Source of the DNA: Xenorhabdus thuongxuanensis
Lineage (GTDB): Bacteria > Pseudomonadota > Gammaproteobacteria > Enterobacterales > Enterobacteriaceae
Direction of reading: 5' to 3'
DNA: 64,000 bases
Assembly: GCF_001908095.1 (NCBI RefSeq)
Contig: NZ_MKGR01000014.1
Coordinates: 1-64,000 of the forward strand
In this document: positions 26,808 through 34,463 of the stretch, piece by piece
Layout: every line of letters starts with the position of its first letter
Position numbering within the stretch: position 1 is the first letter of the stretch
Translations under genes and position numbers: made by a program
Notes under the pieces: generated by a model
Seen by the model: the letters and a program-made list of their open reading frames with translations, nothing else
Told to the model about the DNA's origin: nothing
Databases searched by the model: none

Positions 26808-26866
26808 TCTTACTCAGTGTGTAGTAATTTTATTTTTCTATGTTACCGCTTATTTGGCAGACTTCA

Positions 26867-27271
26867 ATGCAAAAATATGAAATTAATCGCTCAAGACATG
26901 CTGCCTTTCTTCTGCATGTCCATCTTGTGTTTGTGACCAAGTACCGTAGAAAAATCTTGGGTGAGTTACACTATGTAGCGTTTCATCAATATGCCAGTGA
27001 GGTCTGCCGTGATTTTGGCGCGACATTAAAAGAAAGTCACGGTGATTCAGATCATGTGCATCTGTTGATCGAATATCCCCCTACTGTTCAGCTATCAGTA
27101 TTGGTGAACTCGTTGAAAGCAGTCACATCCAGACGCTTACGTAATGAATTTCTGGACTTACGAGGCGCCTATAAAAAACCCGTTCTCTGGTCTCGCTCCT
27201 ACTTTGCGGGATCATGTGGAGGTGCCCCACTGGACGTCATTAAGCAATACATTCAACATCAGCGTGGTTGA
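26867..27271 (+). CDS. tnpA: TnpA Y1 HUH transposase (IS200/IS605)
   Basis: I prefer the ATG at 26867 (MQKYEINRSRHAAF), giving 134 residues, the usual family size. A start at 26840 adds nine. The HUH motif is His63-Val-His65 in SDHVHLLIEYPP, and the single catalytic Tyr is Tyr128 in DVIKQYIQHQ. The protein excises and inserts single-stranded DNA by recognising subterminal hairpins. The reading frame is intact. It is transcribed away from tnpB. Confidence 0.9.
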   Translation: MQKYEINRSRHAAFLLHVHLVFVTKYRRKILGELHYVAFHQYASEVCRDFGATLKESHGDSDHVHLLIEYPPTVQLSVLVNSLKAVTSRRLRNEFLDLRGAYKKPVLWSRSYFAGSCGGAPLDVIKQYIQHQRG

Positions 27272-27335
27272 TGGATATTTGGGCTTTTCAAGTCCATCCA
27301 CATTCCCCTCCCGCCTTATGTCGGCGGGAGTATCC

Positions 27336-27493
27336 TTTGGAGAAAAAGATGGATGCAGTGGCGAGAATGTTGATATGGAAAGTGTGTCGGCAGAGAATTT
27401 AACAATAGATGGTGTTACACTGTTGCGCGTTGAAAGGAGTGCGAATGTATATGACCAAACAACGAGACGTAAGATAACGAGACGAATAGTGCA
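27336..27493 (+). promoter_or_regulatory. tsaD: Upstream region of tsaD after the insertion element
   Basis: About 160 bases remain between the element and the tsaD start. The insertion therefore leaves only a short native leader or supplies part of the promoter. A stretch including GTTACACT near 27413 could be a -10 region, but this is weak. No other gene is seen. Confidence 0.3.
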
Positions 27494-28531
27494 ATGCGAG
27501 TTTTAGGTATAGAAACGTCCTGCGATGAAACCGGAATCGCAATTTATGACGATAAAACCGGTCTGCTAGCCAATCAATTATACAGTCAGGTCAAGCTACA
27601 TGCTGATTATGGTGGTGTTGTGCCTGAACTGGCGTCCCGTGATCACATTCGTAAAACGGTTCCTTTGATTCAGGCGGCTTTGAAGGAAGCGGATCTGACG
27701 AGTAAAGACATTGATGCAGTTGCTTACACAGCAGGACCGGGATTGGTTGGTGCATTGCTGGTTGGGGCAACTATTGGGCGTTCACTGGCATTTGCGTGGG
27801 ATGTACCTGCTATTCCCGTACATCATATGGAAGGTCATTTGCTGGCACCGATGCTGGAAGAAAACAGCCCTGAGTTTCCTTTTGTTGCCTTACTAGTTTC
27901 AGGCGGTCATACCCAGCTTATTAGTGTGACGGGTATCGGTGAATACAAACTGTTGGGTGAATCCATTGACGATGCCGCTGGTGAGGCTTTTGATAAGACA
28001 GCAAAACTGCTTGGTTTAGATTATCCAGGTGGGCCAGTGCTTTCCCGTATGGCGCAGCAGGGGCAGGCGGGGCGTTTTATTTTCCCACGTCCGATGACAG
28101 ATCGTCCAGGGTTGGATTTCAGCTTCTCTGGCCTGAAAACGTTCGCAGCTAATACGATCCGCAATAACATTCATGGTCATAATATGGCTGAAGACGAGCA
28201 AACCAAGGCGGATATTGCCCGAGCATTTGAAGATGCAGTAGTGGATACACTGGCAATCAAGTGTAAACGAGCGTTGGAACAAACTGGATTCAAACGTCTG
28301 GTGATGGCAGGTGGAGTGAGTGCAAACCGAACATTGCGTACCAAAATGCAGGCAATGATGGAAAAGCTGGGAGGCGAAGTCTTCTACGCTCGACCTGAGT
28401 TCTGTACTGATAATGGAGCAATGATCGCGCTGGCTGGCATGATCCGTTTGCGAGGAGGTACTGCTGGTGAATTAGGTGTAACGGTGAAAGCGCGTTGGCC
28501 GTTAGCGGATCTTCCTGCTTTGCAAAAGTAA
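27494..28531 (+). CDS. tsaD: tRNA threonylcarbamoyladenosine synthase subunit TsaD
   Basis: The 345-residue protein starts [20 protein letters not shown], the ASKHA nucleotide-binding start of the TsaD/Kae1 family. The metal-binding histidines are in VHHMEGHL (about residues 111-118), and nucleotide contacts follow in [10 protein letters not shown] and [11 protein letters not shown]. With TsaB, TsaC and TsaE it makes the t6A modification at position 37 of tRNAs that read ANN codons. The length is close to E. coli (337). It faces away from rpsU as in relatives, with the IS element between them. Confidence 0.96.
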   Translation: MRVLGIETSCDETGIAIYDDKTGLLANQLYSQVKLHADYGGVVPELASRDHIRKTVPLIQAALKEADLTSKDIDAVAYTAGPGLVGALLVGATIGRSLAFAWDVPAIPVHHMEGHLLAPMLEENSPEFPFVALLVSGGHTQLISVTGIGEYKLLGESIDDAAGEAFDKTAKLLGLDYPGGPVLSRMAQQGQAGRFIFPRPMTDRPGLDFSFSGLKTFAANTIRNNIHGHNMAEDEQTKADIARAFEDAVVDTLAIKCKRALEQTGFKRLVMAGGVSANRTLRTKMQAMMEKLGGEVFYARPEFCTDNGAMIALAGMIRLRGGTAGELGVTVKARWPLADLPALQK

Positions 28532-28559
28532 CTACCAGCATAGAGATGATGCCTCCACC

Positions 28560-28600
28560 TCAGTGTTGACATCCTCTGAAGGCCGAAGTTTTACGGCACA
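28560..28600. repeat. Possible solo remnant of an IS200/IS605 right end
   Basis: TGTTGACATCCTCTGAAGGC at 28563-28582 repeats the TTGACATCCTC that starts the left border of the intact element at 25530. The next bases do not form the same strong hairpin. This may be what remains of a lost or decayed element just downstream of tsaD. Confidence 0.35.
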
Positions 28601-28712
28601 CTGGATAAAAATTGCACCTTAATCAGTTAGTGCCTAACTTTTGGGGTGCAGTTCAAGACAACAAAGATATTGTTTTCAAAGCAAAATATCAGAGTAGGTT
28701 TGAAAGCATATA

Positions 28713-29255
28713 TTATTTGAACCAGCCGCTGGATTGCTTCTCGCGAGCCCGCCCTTCACTTTCTAACAGAGATTTTCCACCTGATGATAAATTACGGTTA
28801 ACATCAGCTTCTGATTGGATAACATCTGTTTCTGCTGCTTGAGCTTTTAACTCTTGATCAATGAACTCGTTTTCTCGTTTTACTCTAGCTGCACGTTTCT
28901 CCAGTTCGAGTTTTTTCATCTCTAATTCGAGTTTGCGTAGCTCATCTTCATAGTTCTGTTCTCGTTTTTTATCTGCAGTAGCTTCAGCAAGTATTCTCTG
29001 CTTTTCAGCTGCTTGAATAGCTTCTTTTTTTCTGATTTTTTCTGCTCTAACCGCAGCTTCTTTTTGTTTTCTTTCTCTTTCTGCTTTGGCAGCTCTTTCT
29101 AATTTAGCTTTTTGAGCCTCGCGTTGTTTTTGTTCTTCAGCTTTACCTTCACTTTCAGCTTGAGCAATAGCAGAAAGCTGGCTTTGAAGGGGGGAAGCAA
29201 AAACTGGCATAGATAGAGTGACCAATAAAGATGGAATGAGGATTCCTTTAACCAT
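28713..29255 (-). CDS. Secreted coiled-coil protein, DUF5384-like
   Basis: The 180-residue protein begins with a Sec signal peptide (MVKGILIPSLLVTLSMPVFA, cleavage probably after VFA). Most of the rest, about residues 35-155, is a highly charged coiled coil rich in Glu, Lys, Arg and Ala (for example KLELEMKKLELEKRAARVKR). I recall a DUF5384 family with this layout in enterobacteria, function unknown. It is presumably periplasmic. It lies 14 bases after the glycine-zipper lipoprotein gene and is likely co-transcribed with it. Low-complexity sequence makes the family call tentative. Confidence 0.65.
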   Translation of the reverse strand: MVKGILIPSLLVTLSMPVFASPLQSQLSAIAQAESEGKAEEQKQREAQKAKLERAAKAERERKQKEAAVRAEKIRKKEAIQAAEKQRILAEATADKKREQNYEDELRKLELEMKKLELEKRAARVKRENEFIDQELKAQAAETDVIQSEADVNRNLSSGGKSLLESEGRAREKQSSGWFK

Positions 29256-29269
29256 GATTCACCTATTTA

Positions 29270-29785
29270 TTATTTTTTATCTGGGCAAGCAGCATTAGGC
29301 TGAATGCGAGTTTCATTTTGTTTCGTTGAAATAATGACAGCCAGCCCTGGCGTGAATTGGCATACACGACCAACTTGAGTGGAAGTATAAATTTTAGTTT
29401 TTTCTTTGTATGTCAGGGAAACACCTTCAACCAGTACCTTATCTTTTACCAATGAGCCTGCTGCTGCACCTACAGCCCCGCCTCCTACCGCACCAGCGGC
29501 AGTACCCAGACCGGAGCCAGAGCCTGTGTTATAACCAGCAATACCACCTGCTACAGCGCCAAGAATGGCGCCAAATGTTTGAGCTGCCTCTTTATTGGAT
29601 TTATTTTCTACAGAGATTTTGGCAGGAAGCACAGAAATGATATTTACTGTCTTTGTTTCCTGTTTTGCATTTAATTGGGTTGTGTCATAAACGTCGGCTG
29701 CAAATGAATCAGCATTGGATTGACATCCACTAATGATAATAGAAGAAGCAGCGATTACTGAGATGCATAATGATTTAATTTTCAT
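29270..29785 (-). CDS. Glycine-zipper outer-membrane lipoprotein
   Basis: The 171-residue protein starts with a lipoprotein signal, MKIKSLCISVIAASSIIISG followed by Cys21. A glycine-zipper membrane segment lies at about residues 72-110, with repeated small residues as in AGGIAGYNTGSGSGLGTAAG. This resembles the SlyB/PcP-type 2TM glycine-zipper lipoproteins of the outer membrane, though the N-terminal and C-terminal parts are distinct. It is the first gene of a two-gene unit with the coiled-coil protein, placed between tsaD and plsY. No function is assigned. Confidence 0.72.
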   Translation of the reverse strand: MKIKSLCISVIAASSIIISGCQSNADSFAADVYDTTQLNAKQETKTVNIISVLPAKISVENKSNKEAAQTFGAILGAVAGGIAGYNTGSGSGLGTAAGAVGGGAVGAAAGSLVKDKVLVEGVSLTYKEKTKIYTSTQVGRVCQFTPGLAVIISTKQNETRIQPNAACPDKK

Positions 29786-30192
29786 TCTTATTTCCTATTA
29801 CACTAAAAAAAAGAATATAATAGTGCATTCTTTTGTGATAAAAAACAAGACTATATCCATCTCCTATAATTGATTTTGGTGTGGTTGTAATTAAATTACG
29901 AAGAAGTATTGAAAATATTTGATTGTAATTATTTTATTGAAAAATAAGGATGTTTTATCTAATAAAGATAAGGGAATATTTCAGATGGAAAAGTATTCAT
30001 ATTTATTTCTGTGAAATAATGATATTAAGAAATAATATTTCTTTTATAAGGATGGAATGAAGTCAATAATTCTAGTGGGAAAGGGGAATTAAATCCCCTT
30101 TTTTGTTTATTAATTGGAAAATTATTCTACTATAAATGCAATTCTTATAATTTTTTTGACATGAGCAAAAATCTTATTGAGGGCTATCTGAT
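29786..30192. other. AT-rich gap with an orphan plus-strand terminator
   Basis: No protein gene of useful size is seen. The right part contains a strong plus-strand hairpin and T run at 30081-30104 with no plus-strand gene before it. The left part must include the promoter of the minus-strand lipoprotein gene. A short transcribed RNA in about 29850-30104 is possible. Confidence 0.4.
30081..30104 (+). terminator. Orphan rho-independent terminator
   Basis: AAGGGGA and TCCCCTT form a seven-pair stem around a six-base loop, followed on the plus strand by TTTTG after the stem's own final TT. The nearest plus-strand gene upstream is tsaD, 1.5 kb away. On the minus strand the hairpin is followed by CCCAC, so it does not suit plsY. 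Confidence 0.65.
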
Positions 30193-30852
30193 TCAATCCT
30201 TTTGCTGTTCTTGCTCTTTAGTCGCTTGAATTTTCTCTTTATCAGTCATTTCCTGTTTCTTTTTCAATTTTTGCCAGATACGACTTTCTTGTCCTCGCCA
30301 TAGGCGTTGAATATTATCGTGATGACGTACAAGTACCAGACATGACAACATGGCAACGGGAAAAGTGAATTCAGGTTTGAACCACCAGACGTAGAAAGGT
30401 GCAATTAATGCACTGACGATGGCACCCAATGAGGAATAGCCGCTTAACAGCACTGTTAGTAGCCATGTCCCTGTGATCAATCCCATTAGATCCCAACCGA
30501 TGGCCGCAATGGCACCAAAAGCGGTTGCAACGCCTTTCCCTCCCTTGAAATGAAAAAAAATAGGATAAATATGCCCCAGACAGGCAGCGATGGCGGTAAT
30601 ACCTAAATAAAATGGGGAAACGTTGAGTTTGTATGCCAGCCAAACGGGTATTAGCCCTTTTAGGACATCACAAACCAGTACTGCCAATGCAGCCCATTTA
30701 CCACCAATGCGCAGTACATTTGTTGCCCCAGGATTGCCGGAACCATGCTGACGTGGATCGGGAAGCCCTGTCAGGCGGCAGATCAATATCGCGCTGGATA
30801 TAGAGCCACATAAGTACGCGAAGATGATCATGCCAAGCGCGATTGCACTCAT
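30193..30852 (-). CDS. plsY: Glycerol-3-phosphate acyltransferase PlsY
   Basis: The ATG at 30852 ([20 protein letters not shown]) gives 219 residues and the known N-terminus. The longer upstream frame overlaps the folB region and is not coding. The protein is an inner-membrane enzyme with about five transmembrane helices and the PlsY motifs [12 protein letters not shown], the ligand loop [13 protein letters not shown], and the cytoplasmic C-terminal segment with [10 protein letters not shown]-like sequence. It transfers acyl groups from acyl-phosphate to glycerol-3-phosphate. The tail of about 15 charged residues is longer than in E. coli. It diverges from folB. Confidence 0.95.
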   Translation of the reverse strand: MSAIALGMIIFAYLCGSISSAILICRLTGLPDPRQHGSGNPGATNVLRIGGKWAALAVLVCDVLKGLIPVWLAYKLNVSPFYLGITAIAACLGHIYPIFFHFKGGKGVATAFGAIAAIGWDLMGLITGTWLLTVLLSGYSSLGAIVSALIAPFYVWWFKPEFTFPVAMLSCLVLVRHHDNIQRLWRGQESRIWQKLKKKQEMTDKEKIQATKEQEQQKD

Positions 30853-30961
30853 AAGATATCTCCAATGAATAAGGGTCGTTTTCTTAAGTCTAACAATGGA
30901 TAATACGCACATTTCGTCGGAAGTGGTATCTGGCGAACCGAAAAATGGGGAAAAGGTCGTG

Positions 30962-31315
30962 ATGGATATCGTATTTATTGAAGAATTAACCGTAATTACC
31001 ACTATTGGTGTTTATGACTGGGAACAAACAATTAAACAGAAATTAGTGTTCGATATCGAAATGGGATGGGACAACAAACTAGCCTCTTCCAGTGATGATG
31101 TTGAATACTGTCTGGATTATGCCAAGGTTAGTGAGGCGATTATTGATCATGTATCAGGCCAACGTTTTGCGCTGGTCGAACGAGTCGCAGAAGAAGTGGC
31201 AGGCATCTTGCTGAATCAATTTCATTCTCCTTGGGTCAAAGTTAAGGTCAGTAAACCAGGTGCGGTTGCACACGCAAAAAGCGTAGGTGTAGTGATTGAG
31301 CGAAGTGCGAGCTAA
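30962..31315 (+). CDS. folB: Dihydroneopterin aldolase FolB
   Basis: Starting at the ATG at 30962 ([20 protein letters not shown]) gives 117 residues, the normal length; the 22-codon upstream extension lacks conservation. Motifs include the substrate Glu in EELTV, GVYDWEQ, and the C-terminal [21 protein letters not shown] containing the catalytic Lys. It converts dihydroneopterin to hydroxymethyl-dihydropterin in folate synthesis. It is divergent from plsY and convergent with cca. Confidence 0.95.
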   Translation: MDIVFIEELTVITTIGVYDWEQTIKQKLVFDIEMGWDNKLASSSDDVEYCLDYAKVSEAIIDHVSGQRFALVERVAEEVAGILLNQFHSPWVKVKVSKPGAVAHAKSVGVVIERSAS

Positions 31316-31317
31316 TT

Positions 31318-31355
31318 GAAAAAGCGTCCCAATTTAATTAATAGGTTGGGACGCT
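31318..31355 (-). terminator. Terminator after cca
   Basis: AGCGTCCCAA and TTGGGACGCT form a ten-pair stem. On the minus strand the stem is followed by TTTTTCAAT, so it ends cca transcription. The same hairpin may act weakly for folB. Confidence 0.75.
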
Positions 31356-31371
31356 AAATTGATAGATAAAC

Positions 31372-32529
31372 TTAATCAATCGATTGCTGTTTCCAGTCTG
31401 CGATGGCAATGTGGCGTTGACGTTCCAATTCTGTGCGAATCTCGGCACCCTGAAATCCACGTGCAATCACTTCCTGGACGCTGACTTGGTTGGCAATAGC
31501 AAATACTTTACGTAAATAATCAGCTTGTGGATAGGGTGAAGTTTCTGCGCCTGGGTATCCACGGTTGTCTGCTTCACTACAGGTCATCAGTTGTTCAATA
31601 CGTTGAGGTTTGCGCCAAGCATCCACAGCATTAAACAAGGCTAGTAGGGTTTCAGGAGGCAATTGTTTTACGGTATGTATCCAATTGTGATATTGCGTCA
31701 CAATCGTGGCTAAGTCGCGTGCCGAGTTGGGAATGCGCAGTCGTTCGCACATTTGTTTTAGTGGCATCATTTCGACATGGCTACATAGTGAAGCGAAGCG
31801 AATGTCTATCTCTTCGCTCAATTGGGTGGATATTTGCAAAACTCGCAATGAATGAAGCCCCTTATCATATGCAAGCAGGGGGATGCCAAACAGGTTATCG
31901 ATCTCAGGAAAGAGTACAGCCAATGCTCCACAATCACGCAGAACCTGAAAGTAGACTTGTGGTGATTGTGAAGTGAGTGCCTTTTCAGTTTCTCGCCAAA
32001 TGCGTTCAGGAGTTAATGAGGACAATTCACCACCTGCGATCATTTTTGTAATGAGCACTTGCGTCTCTGTTGCAATTGAAAAACCCAGATGGGCAAAGCG
32101 GGCAGCAAAACGAGCCAAACGCAGCACACGTAATGGATCTTCTGCAAACGCAGGGGAAACATGGCGCAAGATACGATTTTTGAGATCATTTGCACCATGA
32201 TAAGGATCGATTAATTCACCTTCACGAGTTTGTGCAATAGCGTTAATCGTTAAATCACGGCGCAGCAGATCTTCTTCCAGCGTCACATCGGGGGCGGCAT
32301 AACAGGTAAAACCGGTATATCCCTGACCTGATTTCCTTTCAGTACGTGCCAACGCATACTCTTCATGGGTTTTGGGGTGCAAGAAGACAGGGAAATCTTT
32401 ACCAACTTGTTGATATCCCTGAGATAGCAGTTCATTTGGGTTGCTTCCAACGACAACCCAATCCCGTTCAGTGACGGGCAGACCCAATAGTTGATCACGA
32501 ACTGCGCCGCCAACCAAATAGACTTTCAC
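31372..32529 (-). CDS. cca: CCA-adding tRNA nucleotidyltransferase lacking the HD motif
   Basis: I start at the GTG at 32529, which gives [19 protein letters not shown] like the E. coli N-terminus and has AAGGA at the right distance; a TTG five codons upstream is the alternative. The 385 residues include the nucleotidyltransferase core ([23 protein letters not shown]) and the neck region ([20 protein letters not shown]). Compared with E. coli, the segment with the HD phosphohydrolase motif and following histidines is missing: after DIRFASLC the sequence reads [18 protein letters not shown] addition should be normal, while the metal-dependent phosphatase and phosphodiesterase activities of the E. 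coli enzyme should be lost. It follows ygiM closely. Confidence 0.92.
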   Translation of the reverse strand: MKVYLVGGAVRDQLLGLPVTERDWVVVGSNPNELLSQGYQQVGKDFPVFLHPKTHEEYALARTERKSGQGYTGFTCYAAPDVTLEEDLLRRDLTINAIAQTREGELIDPYHGANDLKNRILRHVSPAFAEDPLRVLRLARFAARFAHLGFSIATETQVLITKMIAGGELSSLTPERIWRETEKALTSQSPQVYFQVLRDCGALAVLFPEIDNLFGIPLLAYDKGLHSLRVLQISTQLSEEIDIRFASLCSHVEMMPLKQMCERLRIPNSARDLATIVTQYHNWIHTVKQLPPETLLALFNAVDAWRKPQRIEQLMTCSEADNRGYPGAETSPYPQADYLRKVFAIANQVSVQEVIARGFQGAEIRTELERQRHIAIADWKQQSID

Positions 32530-32544
32530 TCTTGTTTCCTTCAA

Positions 32545-33165
32545 TCAACTCATCCAACGATCTTTCTTTTTCCGGCGAGGGATAATATGTGGCAATATAA
32601 GCCCCAAAATCAGGCCAATCCCCGCAACTCCACCGCCATAAGTAAACCACTGCAAGATGATCTCTCTTTGTCTATCATCCAACTGCAAGTTGGCGACTTC
32701 GACCTTTTTTTCAGCCACGGTTAATTTACTCTGGAGCTGAACATTCTCTTTTTTCAGATCACTAATGATCTTATCGCTGTTTGCTACTTTGTTCTGTAAT
32801 TCAGCGGTACGCTTATTCCACTTATCGTCGATGGTGGCCAGATTCTCAGTCAGTGTTTTGATCTTTTGTTCCATTGCGGGAAGACGTTCATGCAGGCTTG
32901 GAATAGCGCTGAGTTCACTTGCGAGTATCCAGCTTGTACGCCCTTTACGGTCTTGAATTTGCAAGAAACCATTATCTGATTTAGGGCTGACTAATGTGAC
33001 TTCCTCACCGGCATTCAATGAGCCAATGATTCGGTTTTTAATGCTTGGGCCGCTACGAATGTAAGTTGATAGCTCATCAGAAACATAACGTTTTTCTTCA
33101 GCGTGTACGGATAATGGAAGAGTAAAACTCAATAACAAAATAAATAATCGATGTAGTTTTTGCAT
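32545..33165 (-). CDS. ygiM: YgiM-like SH3-domain inner-membrane protein
   Basis: The ATG at 33165 gives 206 residues beginning with a signal peptide (MQKLHRLFILLLSFTLPLSV). A bacterial SH3 domain follows, with YIRSGPSIKNRIIGSLNAGE and GRTSWI. A coiled coil spans about residues 90-165, and a C-terminal transmembrane helix (GGGVAGIGLILGLILPHIIP) ends in the basic tail RRKKKDRWMS. This is the TIGR04211/YgiM layout. The protein should sit in the inner membrane facing the periplasm; its role is not established. It lies directly upstream of cca as in E. coli. Confidence 0.9.
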   Translation of the reverse strand: MQKLHRLFILLLSFTLPLSVHAEEKRYVSDELSTYIRSGPSIKNRIIGSLNAGEEVTLVSPKSDNGFLQIQDRKGRTSWILASELSAIPSLHERLPAMEQKIKTLTENLATIDDKWNKRTAELQNKVANSDKIISDLKKENVQLQSKLTVAEKKVEVANLQLDDRQREIILQWFTYGGGVAGIGLILGLILPHIIPRRKKKDRWMS

Positions 33166-33440
33166 TCTGTGCTCAACTGTTCTCTGTGTATGGATCAATC
33201 AAGTATGGACTAATCGTAATTTAAACTACCCAAGGGATAGTAAAGAGTTAAGTTTGTTGGTGCAATCAGTAAACCAGAATGAATGTGATATCAACTGACC
33301 GTTTGAGATTTTTTTTGGTGAAGTGAAAGTGATGTTTGTTGAGGTAACACCCTATTGTGGTTTATTTTTCTCTTCTGTGAAAAGAAAGAGTGAACAGAAT
33401 TAAGAAAAAATTCTGTAATATCAATTGAGGAATAAAAAAT

Positions 33441-34427
33441 ATGGGTTCTGTAGAAATAGAATTGAAACTGTCCGTGAAGCCTGATGCGATACCGGCTGTT
33501 CGCCAGCAGTTATTTCAGTTTCCTCATGATTACACTTCACCACAACACCTGACTAATATTTATTTTGAGACGCCAGATAATCAATTGCGACGTTGGGATA
33601 TGGGGCTGCGTATCCGTGGGTTTGACGGGCATTATGAGATGACCATCAAAACCGCGGGTAAGGTGATAGGAGGATTACACCAACGCCCTGAATTCAACAT
33701 TCCTTTGCACCAACCTAAATTAGATCTGGCACTGTTTCCCGCCCATATCTGGCCTGAAAATACCGATCTCGCCTATCTACAGGCACAATTGACCGAATTA
33801 TTCAGTACCGACTTTAATCGTGAAAAATGGCTTGTGACTTATGGAGAAAGCGAAATTGAAGTGGTACTGGATCAGGGAACTATTTTTTCTGGAAATAAAG
33901 ATTCAGGAGATCAGACATTACCTATTTGTGAATTTGAGCTAGAACTAATCAATGGAAATATCATCGATATTCTGTCATTGGCAAACAAACTGGCATCACA
34001 GAATGGTTTGCGTTTAGCAAATAAAAGCAAAGCAGCACGAGGATATGCGCTTGTTCATGGTTTGTCCCATAAAACATTAACAAAATTACCGAAAGAGTTG
34101 AAATGGCAGCAGCCATTGTCTGTGCTTCTGCCTGAAATTTTGGCGCAATGGCAGGAGCAAGAAGAAGGATGGCTGGCGGGGTTGCCAGAAGGTAAAACGG
34201 GATTGGCGCAGGTTTTGCAATGGATGATAGAACTGACAAAAAGACAAACTGAACGTTTGCCGATCCTGGATTTATTGCTGGAGTTAAAGGCGGCTTTATC
34301 CACGAACAAGGTGGAGGCTGAAACATTGTGTGCTGAAACATTGTGTGCTGAAACATTGTGTTATAGCGCTTCTTGGTTGCAATGTAAGCTGGCATTAATG
34401 CAGTGGTTGATGGCTCAGCCCCGATAA
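33441..34427 (+). CDS. ygiF: Inorganic triphosphatase YgiF, shortened C-terminus
   Basis: The N-terminal CYTH domain is complete: EIELKLS (ExExK signature) at residues 5-11, LRIRGFDGHYEMTIK, EIEVVLDQG and CEFELELINGN, with the alternating charged residues that line the triphosphate tunnel. It hydrolyses inorganic triphosphate. The protein is only 328 residues against about 433 in E. coli, so the helical CHAD-like region is reduced by roughly 100 residues. Near the C-terminus, ETLCAETLCAETLC comes from three tandem 15-base repeats at about 34317-34361. It lies immediately upstream of glnE as in E. coli. Confidence 0.9.
   Translation: MGSVEIELKLSVKPDAIPAVRQQLFQFPHDYTSPQHLTNIYFETPDNQLRRWDMGLRIRGFDGHYEMTIKTAGKVIGGLHQRPEFNIPLHQPKLDLALFPAHIWPENTDLAYLQAQLTELFSTDFNREKWLVTYGESEIEVVLDQGTIFSGNKDSGDQTLPICEFELELINGNIIDILSLANKLASQNGLRLANKSKAARGYALVHGLSHKTLTKLPKELKWQQPLSVLLPEILAQWQEQEEGWLAGLPEGKTGLAQVLQWMIELTKRQTERLPILDLLLELKAALSTNKVEAETLCAETLCAETLCYSASWLQCKLALMQWLMAQPR
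34317..34361 (+). repeat. Three tandem 15-base repeats inside ygiF
   Basis: GCTGAAACATTGTGT occurs three times in a row, the third copy ending in TT-A. The repeats are a multiple of three and keep the frame, adding five residues per copy. Slippage could change the copy number between strains without breaking the gene. Confidence 0.85.
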
Positions 34428-34463
34428 TCCCTTTAAAAAAACAGTCATAAGGAAAAACCAGTT

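Larger units (their letters stand above)
25529..27335. mobile_element. IS200/IS605-type insertion sequence with divergent tnpB and tnpA
   Basis: The element holds a minus-strand tnpB and a plus-strand tnpA, with a hairpin at each end. The left end starts at about TTGACATCCTCCCCC (25530), with a hairpin pairing CCCCC with GGGGG around a small CACTTCGTG loop (25540-25575). The right end carries a perfect hairpin, CTCCCGCC TTATGTC GGCGGGAG (27308-27330). Subterminal hairpins and no terminal inverted repeats are the rule in this family. The element separates rpsU from tsaD, which are adjacent and divergent in related genomes. Exact ends are estimates. Confidence 0.8.

Noticed and set aside
28850-29130. 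Repetitive A/G/T-rich stretch that could be taken for a repeat array
   Set aside because: It encodes the Glu/Lys/Arg coiled coil of the secreted protein and has no regular spacing.
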